A stretch of DNA of 62,622 nt, taken from positions 1-62,622 of the forward strand of contig JACJZA010000016.1 in assembly GCA_020635825.1 (NCBI GenBank), in the 5' to 3' direction. The notes under the pieces are model-generated. The model was not told the origin of the DNA, ran no database searches, and saw only the letters and a list, made by a program, of their open reading frames with translations. Shown in pieces: positions 8,549 through 17,151 of this stretch. This stretch comes from Flavobacteriales bacterium. Its GTDB lineage: Bacteria > Bacteroidota > Bacteroidia > Flavobacteriales_E > Vicingaceae. The position numbers and the translations under genes are program-made. Numbering within the stretch: position 1 is the first letter of the stretch; the number at the start of each line of letters is the position of its first letter.

Positions 8549-9946
8549 ATGAAAAAAGCTTGGATATATATATTATTTCTTTTTTCTCATTTTGTGTTGT
8601 TTGCACAAAAGCCAATAACTTTAAGCTATGAAGATTTTATAGATAGAGTGAAGAAGAATCACCCAATTGCAAAACAAGCGGAATTAAAACTACTTTATGG
8701 AGATGCCTACCTTCAAAAATCTAGAGGCATGTTTGACCCTAAAGCTTATTCTGAAGTATCTCAAAAATATTTTAATGAAAAACAATATTACAGCACGACT
8801 AATAGCGGTTTAAAAATACCAACATGGTATGGACTTGAGTTTGGTGGAGGTTATGAACAAAATCAAGGAATTTATTTAGATCCTCAAAATAATACTCCAA
8901 ATGCTGGATTATGGTATGCCGGAGCATCATTAAATCTTGGACAAGGTTTGTTTATTGATGAGCGTAGAGCAGAACTAAGAAAAGCTCAAATTTATGTTGA
9001 GTCCACGCAAGCAGAAAGACAAGCAATATACAATGAGTTGATTTATGAAGCCGGTAAGTTTTATTGGGATTGGTTTACCAGTTACAATGTTTTAAAAGTA
9101 TACGAAGATGCGTTGACATTAGCCAATCAACGATATGAAGCAGTAAAACAAGGAGTTTTATTGGGAGATAAACCTTCAATAGATACAGTAGAAGCTGGAA
9201 TACAAGTTCAAAACAGGTTGTTAAATTTGCAGCAAGCTCAATTAAATTTTAAAAATAATACTGCTCAATTATCGGTTTACTTATGGGATGAAGGTATTAT
9301 TCCACTAGAAATTACTGAAGAAACAATTCCATATAAAAGTGAGGAAATTAAAAGCCAAACTATAACAAGTAATCTTATTCTTAAATTAGATAGTATTGAA
9401 TACAAACATCCAGAACTGGTTCAATATCAGTTTAAAATAGAACAATTAGGTATTGAAAAAAAGTTGAAACAAGAAATGATTAAACCTAAGTTGAATTTAA
9501 AATACAATGCGATTACCGAACCAGTTGGTAATGATGTGTTTTCGCAATATAACATGAATAACTATAAATGGGGAATGGAGTTTAGTATGCCACTTTTTGT
9601 TAGAAAAGAAAGAGGTGATTTAAAAATTGCAAAGCTGAAGATAGATGAAACAGAACTGCTTTTTGATACTAAAAAAGCTACATTGATTTTTAAAGCAAAA
9701 TCTTCAATCAATGAATTAGAAACATCTTTCAATCAAGTAAATTTATACTCTAATACGGTACAAGATTATGCAAAATTATTAGATGGAGAAAAACAAAAAT
9801 TTGATGCGGGAGAGAGTTCTTTGTTTATGGTTAACTCAAGAGAGTTAGGTTATATCAATACAAAACTCAAATTAATAGAATTATTAGCAAAAAATCAGAA
9901 GGCTGTTATAGCTGCTCAATATAGTTTAGGTATCTTAGCAGAATAA
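8549..9946 (+). CDS. TolC-family outer-membrane efflux protein
   Basis: 465 residues with a signal peptide ending LFAQ, and two related halves rich in heptad-like helices (RAELRKAQIYVESTQAERQ; LKLIELLAKNQKAVIAAQY). This is the usual layout of a trimeric TolC barrel plus periplasmic tunnel. It completes the TetR-ABC-HlyD-TolC operon and gives it a route through the outer membrane. The purine gene purK begins 10 bp after its stop, so the export operon may run on into purKE unless an internal promoter exists. Confidence 0.88.
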   Translation: MKKAWIYILFLFSHFVLFAQKPITLSYEDFIDRVKKNHPIAKQAELKLLYGDAYLQKSRGMFDPKAYSEVSQKYFNEKQYYSTTNSGLKIPTWYGLEFGGGYEQNQGIYLDPQNNTPNAGLWYAGASLNLGQGLFIDERRAELRKAQIYVESTQAERQAIYNELIYEAGKFYWDWFTSYNVLKVYEDALTLANQRYEAVKQGVLLGDKPSIDTVEAGIQVQNRLLNLQQAQLNFKNNTAQLSVYLWDEGIIPLEITEETIPYKSEEIKSQTITSNLILKLDSIEYKHPELVQYQFKIEQLGIEKKLKQEMIKPKLNLKYNAITEPVGNDVFSQYNMNNYKWGMEFSMPLFVRKERGDLKIAKLKIDETELLFDTKKATLIFKAKSSINELETSFNQVNLYSNTVQDYAKLLDGEKQKFDAGESSLFMVNSRELGYINTKLKLIELLAKNQKAVIAAQYSLGILAE

Positions 9947-9956
9947 TTTCAATAAC

Positions 9957-11114
9957 ATGGAAGAACAATACATATCTTCAGATTTTAAGTTAGGTATTCT
10001 TGGAGGTGGTCAATTAGGGAAAATGCTTACTCTAGCGGCAAGTAATTGGGATATTAAAACAGTTGTATTAGATCCTTCTAAAGAATGTTCTGCGGCACAC
10101 ACATGTAATGAGTTTGTTTTAGGTGATTTTAATGATTTTAATACTGTTTATGAGTTTGGTAAAAAGGTAGATTTAATTACCATAGAAATTGAAAACGTAA
10201 ATGTTGAAGCATTAAAAAAGTTAAAACAAGAAGGAAAAAAAGTGCTTCCTTGTCCTGATAAACTTGAAATAATTAAAGATAAAGGATTACAAAAAGAGTT
10301 TTACGAAAATAATCAACTACCTACCTCTAAATTTCAATTATTTAGTTCTGAAGCTGATATTGTTAAAGCAGTTGAAAATCAAGAAATTCAATTGCCCTTT
10401 GTTCAAAAGTTAAGAAAAGAAGGGTATGATGGAAGAGGAGTAAAAGTAGTTGAAAACACTAATGACTTAAAGGATTTGTTAAAAGGAGCTTCATTAATTG
10501 AAGAAAAAGTAACCCTTAAAAAAGAACTATCTGTAATTGTAGCAAGAAGTTCTAATGGAGAAGTAAAAAGTTTCCCTGTGGTTGAAATGGAGTTCAATCC
10601 CCAAGCCAATTTGGTAGAGTATTTAATTTGTCCGGCATCCATTTCAGAAACTATTGAGGAAAAAGCAGAGAAATTAGCCATAGATGTGGTTAAGTCCTTA
10701 GATTTTGTAGGTTTATTAGCAGTAGAAATGTTCTTAGATGAAAACGATGAAATTTTAATCAATGAAATAGCACCTCGCCCACATAATAGTGGACACCATA
10801 CCATAGAAAGTGTGGTGACTTCTCAATATGAACAGCATTTAAGAGCAATTTTAGGATTACCATTAGGAAGTACTGCTTTAAAAATTCCTTCTATTATGGT
10901 TAATGTTTTAGGTGAACCAGGTTTTGAGGGCAAAGTAAAATATCAAGGATTAAAAGAATGTTTGGCTACAGAAGGAGTTAAACTTCATGTTTATGGTAAA
11001 AAAGTCACTAAACCTTTCAGAAAAATGGGTCATATTACTATTTTAGATAAAGATTTGGACAATGCTCGTAAAAAAGCAGATTATATTAAAGAACATTTTA
11101 AAGTAATTGCATAA
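9957..11114 (+). CDS. purK: 5-(carboxyamino)imidazole ribonucleotide synthase
   Basis: 385 residues. It begins with the nucleotide-binding-like strand ILGGGQLGKML, has the ATP-grasp region FVQKLRKEGYDGRGVKVV, and the highly diagnostic EIAPRPHNSGHHTIE for metal and ATP binding. It uses ATP and bicarbonate to convert AIR to N5-CAIR in de novo purine synthesis, in the cytoplasm. The stop TAA at 11112-11114 directly abuts the purE ATG at 11115. The length is normal for the family. Confidence 0.96.
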   Translation: MEEQYISSDFKLGILGGGQLGKMLTLAASNWDIKTVVLDPSKECSAAHTCNEFVLGDFNDFNTVYEFGKKVDLITIEIENVNVEALKKLKQEGKKVLPCPDKLEIIKDKGLQKEFYENNQLPTSKFQLFSSEADIVKAVENQEIQLPFVQKLRKEGYDGRGVKVVENTNDLKDLLKGASLIEEKVTLKKELSVIVARSSNGEVKSFPVVEMEFNPQANLVEYLICPASISETIEEKAEKLAIDVVKSLDFVGLLAVEMFLDENDEILINEIAPRPHNSGHHTIESVVTSQYEQHLRAILGLPLGSTALKIPSIMVNVLGEPGFEGKVKYQGLKECLATEGVKLHVYGKKVTKPFRKMGHITILDKDLDNARKKADYIKEHFKVIA

Positions 11115-11621
11115 ATGAAAAATAGAGTTAGCATAATTATGGGGTCTGATTCAGACTTACCCATCATGAAAGAAGCAGCCATTGTATTAAAACAATTAGG
11201 AGTTGATGTAGACGTTACAATTGTATCGGCGCACAGAACTCCTGATAGGTTGATGGAATTTTCTAAAAATGCTCATTTAAATGGAGTTGAAGTAATTATT
11301 GCTGGTGCTGGTGGAGCTGCTCATTTACCAGGAATGGTGGCTGCAGTTTCTCCATTACCTGTTATTGGTGTGCCAATTAAGTCATCTAATTCTATTGATG
11401 GTTGGGATTCTGTATTATCTATTTTACAAATGCCGGGTGGTGTTCCGGTGGCAACAGTAGCTTTAAATGGATCTAAAAACGCAGGGATATTAGCAGCTCA
11501 AATACTTTCTGTTGCTGATGCTCAACTTAGAGAAAATGTGATTAATTACAAAAAAGAACTAACCAATCAGGTTCAAAAAAAGATTGACAATTTGGAACAA
11601 AAAGGTTTTGAGAATTATTAA
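11115..11621 (+). CDS. purE: N5-carboxyaminoimidazole ribonucleotide mutase
   Basis: 168 residues, the usual length for class I PurE. The motifs GSDSDLPIM (substrate phosphate site), SAHRTPDRL (catalytic His) and GAGGAAHLPGMVA are all present. It moves the carboxylate from N5-CAIR to carbon 4, giving CAIR, right after PurK. The start codon touches the purK stop, so translation is coupled. A strong intrinsic terminator follows at 11645. Confidence 0.96.
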   Translation: MKNRVSIIMGSDSDLPIMKEAAIVLKQLGVDVDVTIVSAHRTPDRLMEFSKNAHLNGVEVIIAGAGGAAHLPGMVAAVSPLPVIGVPIKSSNSIDGWDSVLSILQMPGGVPVATVALNGSKNAGILAAQILSVADAQLRENVINYKKELTNQVQKKIDNLEQKGFENY

Positions 11622-11640
11622 ATCAAAATTCATAAAATAT

Positions 11641-11673
11641 AAAAGCCCTCGATGATTATCGAGGGCTTTTTTG
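11641..11673 (+). terminator. Bidirectional intrinsic terminator between purE and tRNA-Ala
   Basis: The stem GCCCTCGAT (11645-11653) pairs with ATCGAGGGC (11658-11666) around the loop GATT. It is flanked by AAAA on the left and TTTTTT on the right, so it can end purE transcription rightward and tRNA transcription leftward. Confidence 0.9.
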
Positions 11674-11747
11674 TGGAGCATATCGGAGTCGAACCGATGA
11701 CCTCTACGCTGCCAGCGTAGCGCTCTAGCCAGCTGAGCTAATGCCCC
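11674..11747 (-). tRNA. tRNA-Ala, anticodon GGC
   Basis: Read leftward, the 74 bases fold as a tRNA: acceptor GGGGCAT with ATGCTCC plus discriminator A, D-arm GCTC...GAGC, and anticodon stem CTACG/CGTAG around the loop CTGGCAG. The anticodon is therefore GGC, for Ala codons GCC/GCU. The T-arm is CGGTTCGACTCCG. The terminal CCA is not encoded. The bidirectional terminator starts immediately downstream. The upstream TACATTTA about 15 bp before the 5' end is a possible -7 box. Confidence 0.96.
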
Positions 11748-11804
11748 TTTAGTTTTGTAAATGTATTTATAATTTTTGTACCTTTAGTTTTTTAATAGTT
11801 TGTT

Positions 11805-14800
11805 ATGTTAAATAAAGTTTATCGAAGTTTATTATTTGTATTTATACTTTTCTTTATCGGAAATCTATTTGGTCAAACAGAATTTTTTAATGAATATAAT
11901 AATGTTTATTCATCAGGGAAAAACTGTGTAGTTCAAATTGGTGATAGTGGATATGTCATAGCTGGTCAATATAATAACCCTTCCAGTGGAGGTTATCTTA
12001 ATCGAACTTTGACTCGTTTAGATAAAAATGGTGACATTTTATGGGAGAAGGTATATAATGTTAATAATTATTATGAATCAAATGCTATAAAAATCACTTC
12101 AAATAATAGAATAATTGTTGCTGGTTATTATGATTATAGTAAAGTTTCAATAACACATTTTGATTTAGGAGGAAATGTCCTTCATTATAAAATTTATAAC
12201 TTGTCATTAAGTGGAGCAAGTGGAAATTATTTTTTTGATATTAAAGAAGGTTCCGATTCTAGTATTTATGTTTTAGCTAGAAACAATATTATAAAAACAG
12301 ATTCTCTGGGTAATGAAGTATGGATTAAACAATATAACTTATCCTATACAGAATTAACAAATATTCATTGTATTTCATCAAATAAATTTATTTTAACTGG
12401 AAATGCTTCAAATATATTTGGAAGTAATAGTTACACTGATCTAATTCAGATATGTATTGATTCCAATGGAGTTGTTCAGTGGTCAAAGGCATTTGGGTTA
12501 GATAATCAAGAAAGTGAAACTTCAAAAAGAACAGTTATGATTGATGATAAAATCATTTCATTTGCTTATAATTCTAATTTTGGTTCTTTTATTATGGCAA
12601 CTGATACTACTGGAAATCAATTGTGGTGTAAAGGTAATTACTTTGGTGTAAACGAATTTTATCCAGTTGTTTTAAATGATAAATCAATTGTATCCGCTAC
12701 TGTATCAAACAATAAATTGAATTTATTTAAATTTAATGTAGATGGAGATTTGATTTCTAAATATGTAGTACAATCTCCGACTCCAATTTCCCAAATTCAT
12801 GGAATGATACCTACATTTGATAATGGTTTGTATATGGAAACTAATTCAACAATATCTAATAATAGGATTGGATTTAAGTTTAATGCAAATTTAAACTCCA
12901 AATGTATTGACACCTTTTTTTCTTTTGATAGTTTACAAAATCAGTTTAGGCTTGACGAAAAGGATATTTTATTTGTTCCAGTATATAGTTATTCTTCAAT
13001 ATCATATGTAGTAACTAGCTCATTTTCAAATTTATCTCCTATTACTTCGGTAAATTGTAATTCAAATTGCGATGTAGTTTCTAACTTTAAAGCTAACAAG
13101 GTTAGAATTTGTGAAAATTCCACAATTAACTTTACTAATTTATCGGAGAATTCATCTTCTTATCAATGGTTTATAAATGATGGTTACATTTCATCTTCAA
13201 CAGATTTAAATTATCAATTCAACGATACAGGCAGTTATAAAATAATGTTGATTTCTACTAATTTAAGTTGTTTTGATACTAGTTATTGTCAAGTTGAAGT
13301 GGAAGGTTTACCAGCACCTTCATTTAATTATGATAAAAATAATTTACAAGTCTATTTTCAACCCACTCCTTCTAAAAATCTAAAGATGTGGGATTGTGCA
13401 GATAGTTCACAAATTGATATTTATCGTGAAAATTTTATTCACAATTATAAAAGTATAGGAATTTACAATGTGTGCCTAAAAGAATCTAATTCTTGTGGAA
13501 TCCGTGAATTTTGTAAAACTATATTCTTACAATCTGATAATAGAAATGAATTTGTTAAATACTACAATAATTCAATTATGGAAAATCAATATGCTTCAAG
13601 TGTTTGTACTACTTCTGATGGAGGATATGTGTTTGTTGGTATCGATGATTCTTATGGGAGTTCAGCATGGAAAGGTTTAATGGTTAAAACTAATGAAGTT
13701 GGAACACCAATTCGGACTAATATAGTCAATTTTCCTGCTTATTTTCAATTACAAAATGTAACTGAAGCTTATAATGGAGATTTGCTTGTGTCAGGAAATA
13801 CGAAAGATGTGCCAGCTAAAATATATTTTGGAAGAATTGATTCAAATGGTTTAAGTTCAGAGTATATTTCTACAGCTTCAAATACATTATCAAATATGGC
13901 TACTCCAATAGAGCTAGAAAATGGCGATTTAATTTATTCTAGTACATGGTATAGTAGTGGAATTATGATGAAAACGGATCCATTATTAAAAATGAAATGG
14001 TATAAACGATATACTTTATTTAAAAATTTAAAAGAAGTCCTTAAAGTAGATGATGGTTTTGTAATTGTTGGAAACAATTCTTCAAATCAATTAAGTATAT
14101 TAAAAACAGATTTTAATGGAGATGTAATTTGGGGTAATTCATATGATTTGGGAGGCAGTAGTTCTGCATATGATATTATTGAATCTAATGATCATAATTT
14201 TTTAGTTACTGGATATGCTGTACTTCCTTCTTATGCTAGACCAATTATTTTGAAGATTTCTACAAATGGTGATGTTATATGGTGTAATTCATATCCTCCT
14301 TCAACAACACCTAGTTTTTACGGTAATACAATTTCACAGGATAATAATGCTAATATTTTAGTTAGTAGAAGTTATAACTCTGGTGGAAGCGACTTGTTAC
14401 AAACAGATTCAATAGGTAATGTTTTGTGGTCATCAGATTTACCTGACATTAATGGAATAAAACATGTTAAGACTCACGATGATGGAATAATTGCACTAGG
14501 TACTAACCAATATACAGGAGTTGATTATAGACCAGCCCTTGTAAAACTAGCTTTAAATCAAACCCCTCTTTGTACCTCAGGTAATGGACAACCTAATGTA
14601 GTAAGCATTTCTGCAATAGCAAATTCAAATGTAGGTTTAGTATATGATACTCCACCCACTTTTAATAGTGCTGTGTCAAATATTATTTACTCTACCACTG
14701 ATACTGCAATCTGTTTATCAGAGTCTTATCCAATTATTGCTGATTTTAATAGTAACAGATCATGCTCTTCACCAGTTATTCAATTTTCTGATAGTTCCCA

Positions 14801-15512
14801 AGGTAGTATTATTGAATGGAATTGGACTTTTGAGAATGGCAATCCTTCATCTTCTAATGTTCAAAATCCAACAGTACTATGGAGTAATCCTGGTACATAT
14901 GAAGTAGTTATGACTGTTATGAGTTTAACCGATACGCTATCAGTTGTAAAATATATTGATGTTGAGGAGAACCCTATAGCAACTTTTTCTTCAGCACTTG
15001 ATCCATTAGACTCTTTAAATATGATAATAACAAATAATTCTACTGGTCAAAACCTAAATTATTTGTGGGATTTTGGGGATGGTAATTACTCTTCTATAGC
15101 TTTTCCAAATCATACCTATTCTTCAATAGGAGTTTATAATGTTTGCCTTACTGTTGTAGATTCAATAACGCATTGTAATTCAATGTTTTGTGATTCGACA
15201 ACAACTCAAAAGGCTAATGGTATTAAAACAATATTAGTTGTAGCTCCAATTTTAACAAATATTAATCAGGATTTTAATGATGAAGCATCGTTAATTAATT
15301 TATATCCTAATCCATTTCATAATTTTTTATCTATTGAGATAGAAAATCAAAAAGCAGAAATTCTCATAACATCTATTGATGGAAAAAGATTATATCATTC
15401 ATTTGTTGATGAAAAGGTTAAAATAGATACTGATTTTTGGGGGAAAGGTCTATATATTTTGAATATTATTAAAGATGGTGTTCAGAATAGATACAAATTA
15501 GTGAAATATTAA
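11805..15512 (+). CDS. Large secreted PKD-domain protein with T9SS type A sorting domain
   Basis: 1235 residues. A signal peptide (ending LFGQ) leads into two long beta-propeller-like regions (about 40-400 and 610-930). These are made of repeats that alternate phrases such as VIAGQYNNPSSGG, TRLDKNGDILWEK and IVVGNNSSNQ, the pattern of delta-60/SBBP-type repeats. Between and after them are PKD-like domains (about 425-510, 1000-1070 and 1070-1140, the last with LWDFGDGNYSS). The end (LYPNPFHNFLSIE ... RYKLVKY) is a type A T9SS signal. It is probably an adhesin or surface protein; the binding partner is unknown. It is monocistronic, with a TACCTTTA box near 11779. Confidence 0.85.
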   Translation: MLNKVYRSLLFVFILFFIGNLFGQTEFFNEYNNVYSSGKNCVVQIGDSGYVIAGQYNNPSSGGYLNRTLTRLDKNGDILWEKVYNVNNYYESNAIKITSNNRIIVAGYYDYSKVSITHFDLGGNVLHYKIYNLSLSGASGNYFFDIKEGSDSSIYVLARNNIIKTDSLGNEVWIKQYNLSYTELTNIHCISSNKFILTGNASNIFGSNSYTDLIQICIDSNGVVQWSKAFGLDNQESETSKRTVMIDDKIISFAYNSNFGSFIMATDTTGNQLWCKGNYFGVNEFYPVVLNDKSIVSATVSNNKLNLFKFNVDGDLISKYVVQSPTPISQIHGMIPTFDNGLYMETNSTISNNRIGFKFNANLNSKCIDTFFSFDSLQNQFRLDEKDILFVPVYSYSSISYVVTSSFSNLSPITSVNCNSNCDVVSNFKANKVRICENSTINFTNLSENSSSYQWFINDGYISSSTDLNYQFNDTGSYKIMLISTNLSCFDTSYCQVEVEGLPAPSFNYDKNNLQVYFQPTPSKNLKMWDCADSSQIDIYRENFIHNYKSIGIYNVCLKESNSCGIREFCKTIFLQSDNRNEFVKYYNNSIMENQYASSVCTTSDGGYVFVGIDDSYGSSAWKGLMVKTNEVGTPIRTNIVNFPAYFQLQNVTEAYNGDLLVSGNTKDVPAKIYFGRIDSNGLSSEYISTASNTLSNMATPIELENGDLIYSSTWYSSGIMMKTDPLLKMKWYKRYTLFKNLKEVLKVDDGFVIVGNNSSNQLSILKTDFNGDVIWGNSYDLGGSSSAYDIIESNDHNFLVTGYAVLPSYARPIILKISTNGDVIWCNSYPPSTTPSFYGNTISQDNNANILVSRSYNSGGSDLLQTDSIGNVLWSSDLPDINGIKHVKTHDDGIIALGTNQYTGVDYRPALVKLALNQTPLCTSGNGQPNVVSISAIANSNVGLVYDTPPTFNSAVSNIIYSTTDTAICLSESYPIIADFNSNRSCSSPVIQFSDSSQGSIIEWNWTFENGNPSSSNVQNPTVLWSNPGTYEVVMTVMSLTDTLSVVKYIDVEENPIATFSSALDPLDSLNMIITNNSTGQNLNYLWDFGDGNYSSIAFPNHTYSSIGVYNVCLTVVDSITHCNSMFCDSTTTQKANGIKTILVVAPILTNINQDFNDEASLINLYPNPFHNFLSIEIENQKAEILITSIDGKRLYHSFVDEKVKIDTDFWGKGLYILNIIKDGVQNRYKLVKY

Positions 15513-15532
15513 TAAATTGACTATATAATCAC

Positions 15533-15560
15533 AACAAACTCCATTAGTTTGTTATTTGTT
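15533..15560 (+). terminator. Weak hairpin between convergent genes
   Basis: AACAAACT (15533-15540) and AGTTTGTT (15546-15553) form an 8-bp stem with a CCATT loop, followed by ATTTGTT. It lies just after the secreted PKD gene and before the stop of the leftward aldo/keto reductase gene. The AT-rich stem makes termination uncertain. Confidence 0.4.
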
Positions 15561-15582
15561 AGTTAAATAAGCACGGTGAAAT

Positions 15583-16578
15583 CTAAAAAATAGGATGCTC
15601 AGGTTTATTTCCTAAAGCTTTTTCAATGGCATTCATAACATCTGGAGTTAATTTTTCTTTAGCAGCAATGGCTTTAAAGTTTTCTTTAAGTTGAGCAGTT
15701 TTACTGGCGCCTAACATTACCGTACTTACGTTAGGGTTTTTTAAACACCAAGCAATGGCTAAAATGGGTAAACTCAATCCTAAATCGCTACCTATTTTTT
15801 CTAATTTTTCTACTGTTTTAAGATTTTCTTTGGTTACTGTTTTATCTTTTAACCATTCCAAACCTTCCATTTCCAAGCGAGTGTTCTTTGGTTGTTTGCT
15901 TTTGTTATATTTACCTGTCAGTACTCCAGATGATAACGGCGACCAAATAGTAGTTCCCAATCCAACTGTTTTGTAGATTTGAGAGAATTCAACTTCCACT
16001 TTATTTCGTGTAAGCATATTGTATTGTGGTTGTTCCATTGTTGGGCCAATTAAATGATATTGTTTAGCCACCATATGTGCTTCCATAATTTCCTGAGCAC
16101 TCCATTCCGATGTACCCCAATACAAAATTTTACCTTGAGTAATTAAGTTGTGCATCGACCAAACAGTTTCTTCTATAGGTGTATTTTTATCTGGTCGATG
16201 ACAGAAATATAAATCCAAATAATCAACTTGTAATCTTTTCATCGCTTGCTCACAAGCTTCCATTACATGCTTCCTGTGTAAGCCTTTTTGAGTTGGCTTA
16301 CTATCTATTAACCCATTTTTTCCAAAAAATACTTTACTCGAAACACAATAAGAATCTCTGTCCCATTTCATCTTTTTTAAGATTTTCCCCATCACTTTTT
16401 CCGATTCACCACGTGCATAAATCTCAGCATTGTCAAAAAAGTTGACACCATTATCGAAAGCTATTTTCATTAAATCTTCAGCTATGTTGTTGCCAATTTG
16501 TTTACCAAAAGTTAACCAACTTCCTAAAGACAATTCACTTAACTGTAATCCTGATTTTCCAAGTCTTCTGTATTCCAT
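15583..16578 (-). CDS. Aldo/keto reductase, potassium-channel beta-subunit-like (YghZ type)
   Basis: 331 residues forming one TIM barrel. The catalytic tetrad is readable: Asp in FFDNAEIYARGESE, Tyr in the same segment, Lys in SSKVFFG, and His in YFCHRPDKNTP. The C-terminal NADPH-binding part (TVMLGASKTAQLKEN) is intact. It reduces carbonyl compounds with NADPH in the cytoplasm; the substrate cannot be told from sequence. It is divergent from the RidA-family gene, 64 bp away, and the promoters must overlap. Confidence 0.9.
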   Translation of the reverse strand: MEYRRLGKSGLQLSELSLGSWLTFGKQIGNNIAEDLMKIAFDNGVNFFDNAEIYARGESEKVMGKILKKMKWDRDSYCVSSKVFFGKNGLIDSKPTQKGLHRKHVMEACEQAMKRLQVDYLDLYFCHRPDKNTPIEETVWSMHNLITQGKILYWGTSEWSAQEIMEAHMVAKQYHLIGPTMEQPQYNMLTRNKVEVEFSQIYKTVGLGTTIWSPLSSGVLTGKYNKSKQPKNTRLEMEGLEWLKDKTVTKENLKTVEKLEKIGSDLGLSLPILAIAWCLKNPNVSTVMLGASKTAQLKENFKAIAAKEKLTPDVMNAIEKALGNKPEHPIF

Positions 16579-16593
16579 TTTAACGTATTTTTG

Positions 16594-16626
16594 TTTGGTT
16601 TAAAGTTATTTAAAATTCTATTTTTG
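16594..16626 (+). promoter_or_regulatory. Promoter of the RidA-family gene
   Basis: A -33 TTTG (16594-16597) and a -7 TATTTTTG (16619-16626) are separated by 21 bp, 16 bp before the start codon at 16643. It matches the Bacteroidetes consensus closely. A leftward TAACTTTA in the same gap may serve the divergent reductase. Confidence 0.6.
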
Positions 16627-16642
16627 AAAAAACTTAATTATC

Positions 16643-17071
16643 ATGAGCGAAAAAATTAATTCAGAATCGGCACCAAAACCTATGGGTTTATACCCTCATG
16701 CCAGAAAAGTAGGTAATTTATTGTTTTTATCAGGAGTTGGTCCAAGAGCAGCCAAATCGGGAAGTGAGGAAGCTAATATTCCCGGTTTAAAATACGATAA
16801 AAATGGTAATTACGAAGAGTTCGATTTTGAAGCTCAATGTCATTCGGTTTTCAATAATGTAAAAACCATTTTAGAAGAAAGTGGAAGTAGTTGGGATAAA
16901 ATTGTAGATGTCACTACTTTTTTAACCGATATGAAACGTGATTTTAAAACCTACAATCGTGTTTACGCAGAGTATTTTAAAGACAATCAACCATGTAGAA
17001 CTACTGTTGAGGTAAATGCACTTCCATCTCCAATTGCCATTGAGTTAAAATGCATTGCTGTTATTGATTAA
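16643..17071 (+). CDS. RidA-family deaminase, 2-aminomuconate-deaminase-like
   Basis: 142 residues of the YjgF/RidA fold, which forms trimers with active sites at subunit interfaces. The conserved arginine is in CRTTVEV near the C-terminus, preceded by the family's YAEYF and followed by IELKCIAVI. The N-terminal segment KPMGLYPHARKVGNLLFLSG and the overall length resemble 2-aminomuconate deaminases of the kynurenine/aminophenol routes more than the ~128-residue RidA of E. coli. No other tryptophan-degradation gene is present, so general enamine/imine deamination is equally possible. Confidence 0.85.
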   Translation: MSEKINSESAPKPMGLYPHARKVGNLLFLSGVGPRAAKSGSEEANIPGLKYDKNGNYEEFDFEAQCHSVFNNVKTILEESGSSWDKIVDVTTFLTDMKRDFKTYNRVYAEYFKDNQPCRTTVEVNALPSPIAIELKCIAVID

Positions 17072-17097
17072 AAAACTTCATAAATCTGAATTAAAGA

Positions 17098-17123
17098 AGC
17101 TCTGATTTTCAGGGCTTTTTTTA
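17098..17123 (+). terminator. Intrinsic terminator after the RidA-family gene
   Basis: AGCTCTGA (17098-17105) pairs with TCAGGGCT (17109-17116) with one G-T pair and a TTT loop, followed by seven T. It ends the short transcript before ileS. A TAAATTCG box at 17125-17132 directly after it could be the ileS -7 element. Confidence 0.75.
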
Positions 17124-17151
17124 TTAAATTCGCACCTCATAAATTTTAGGC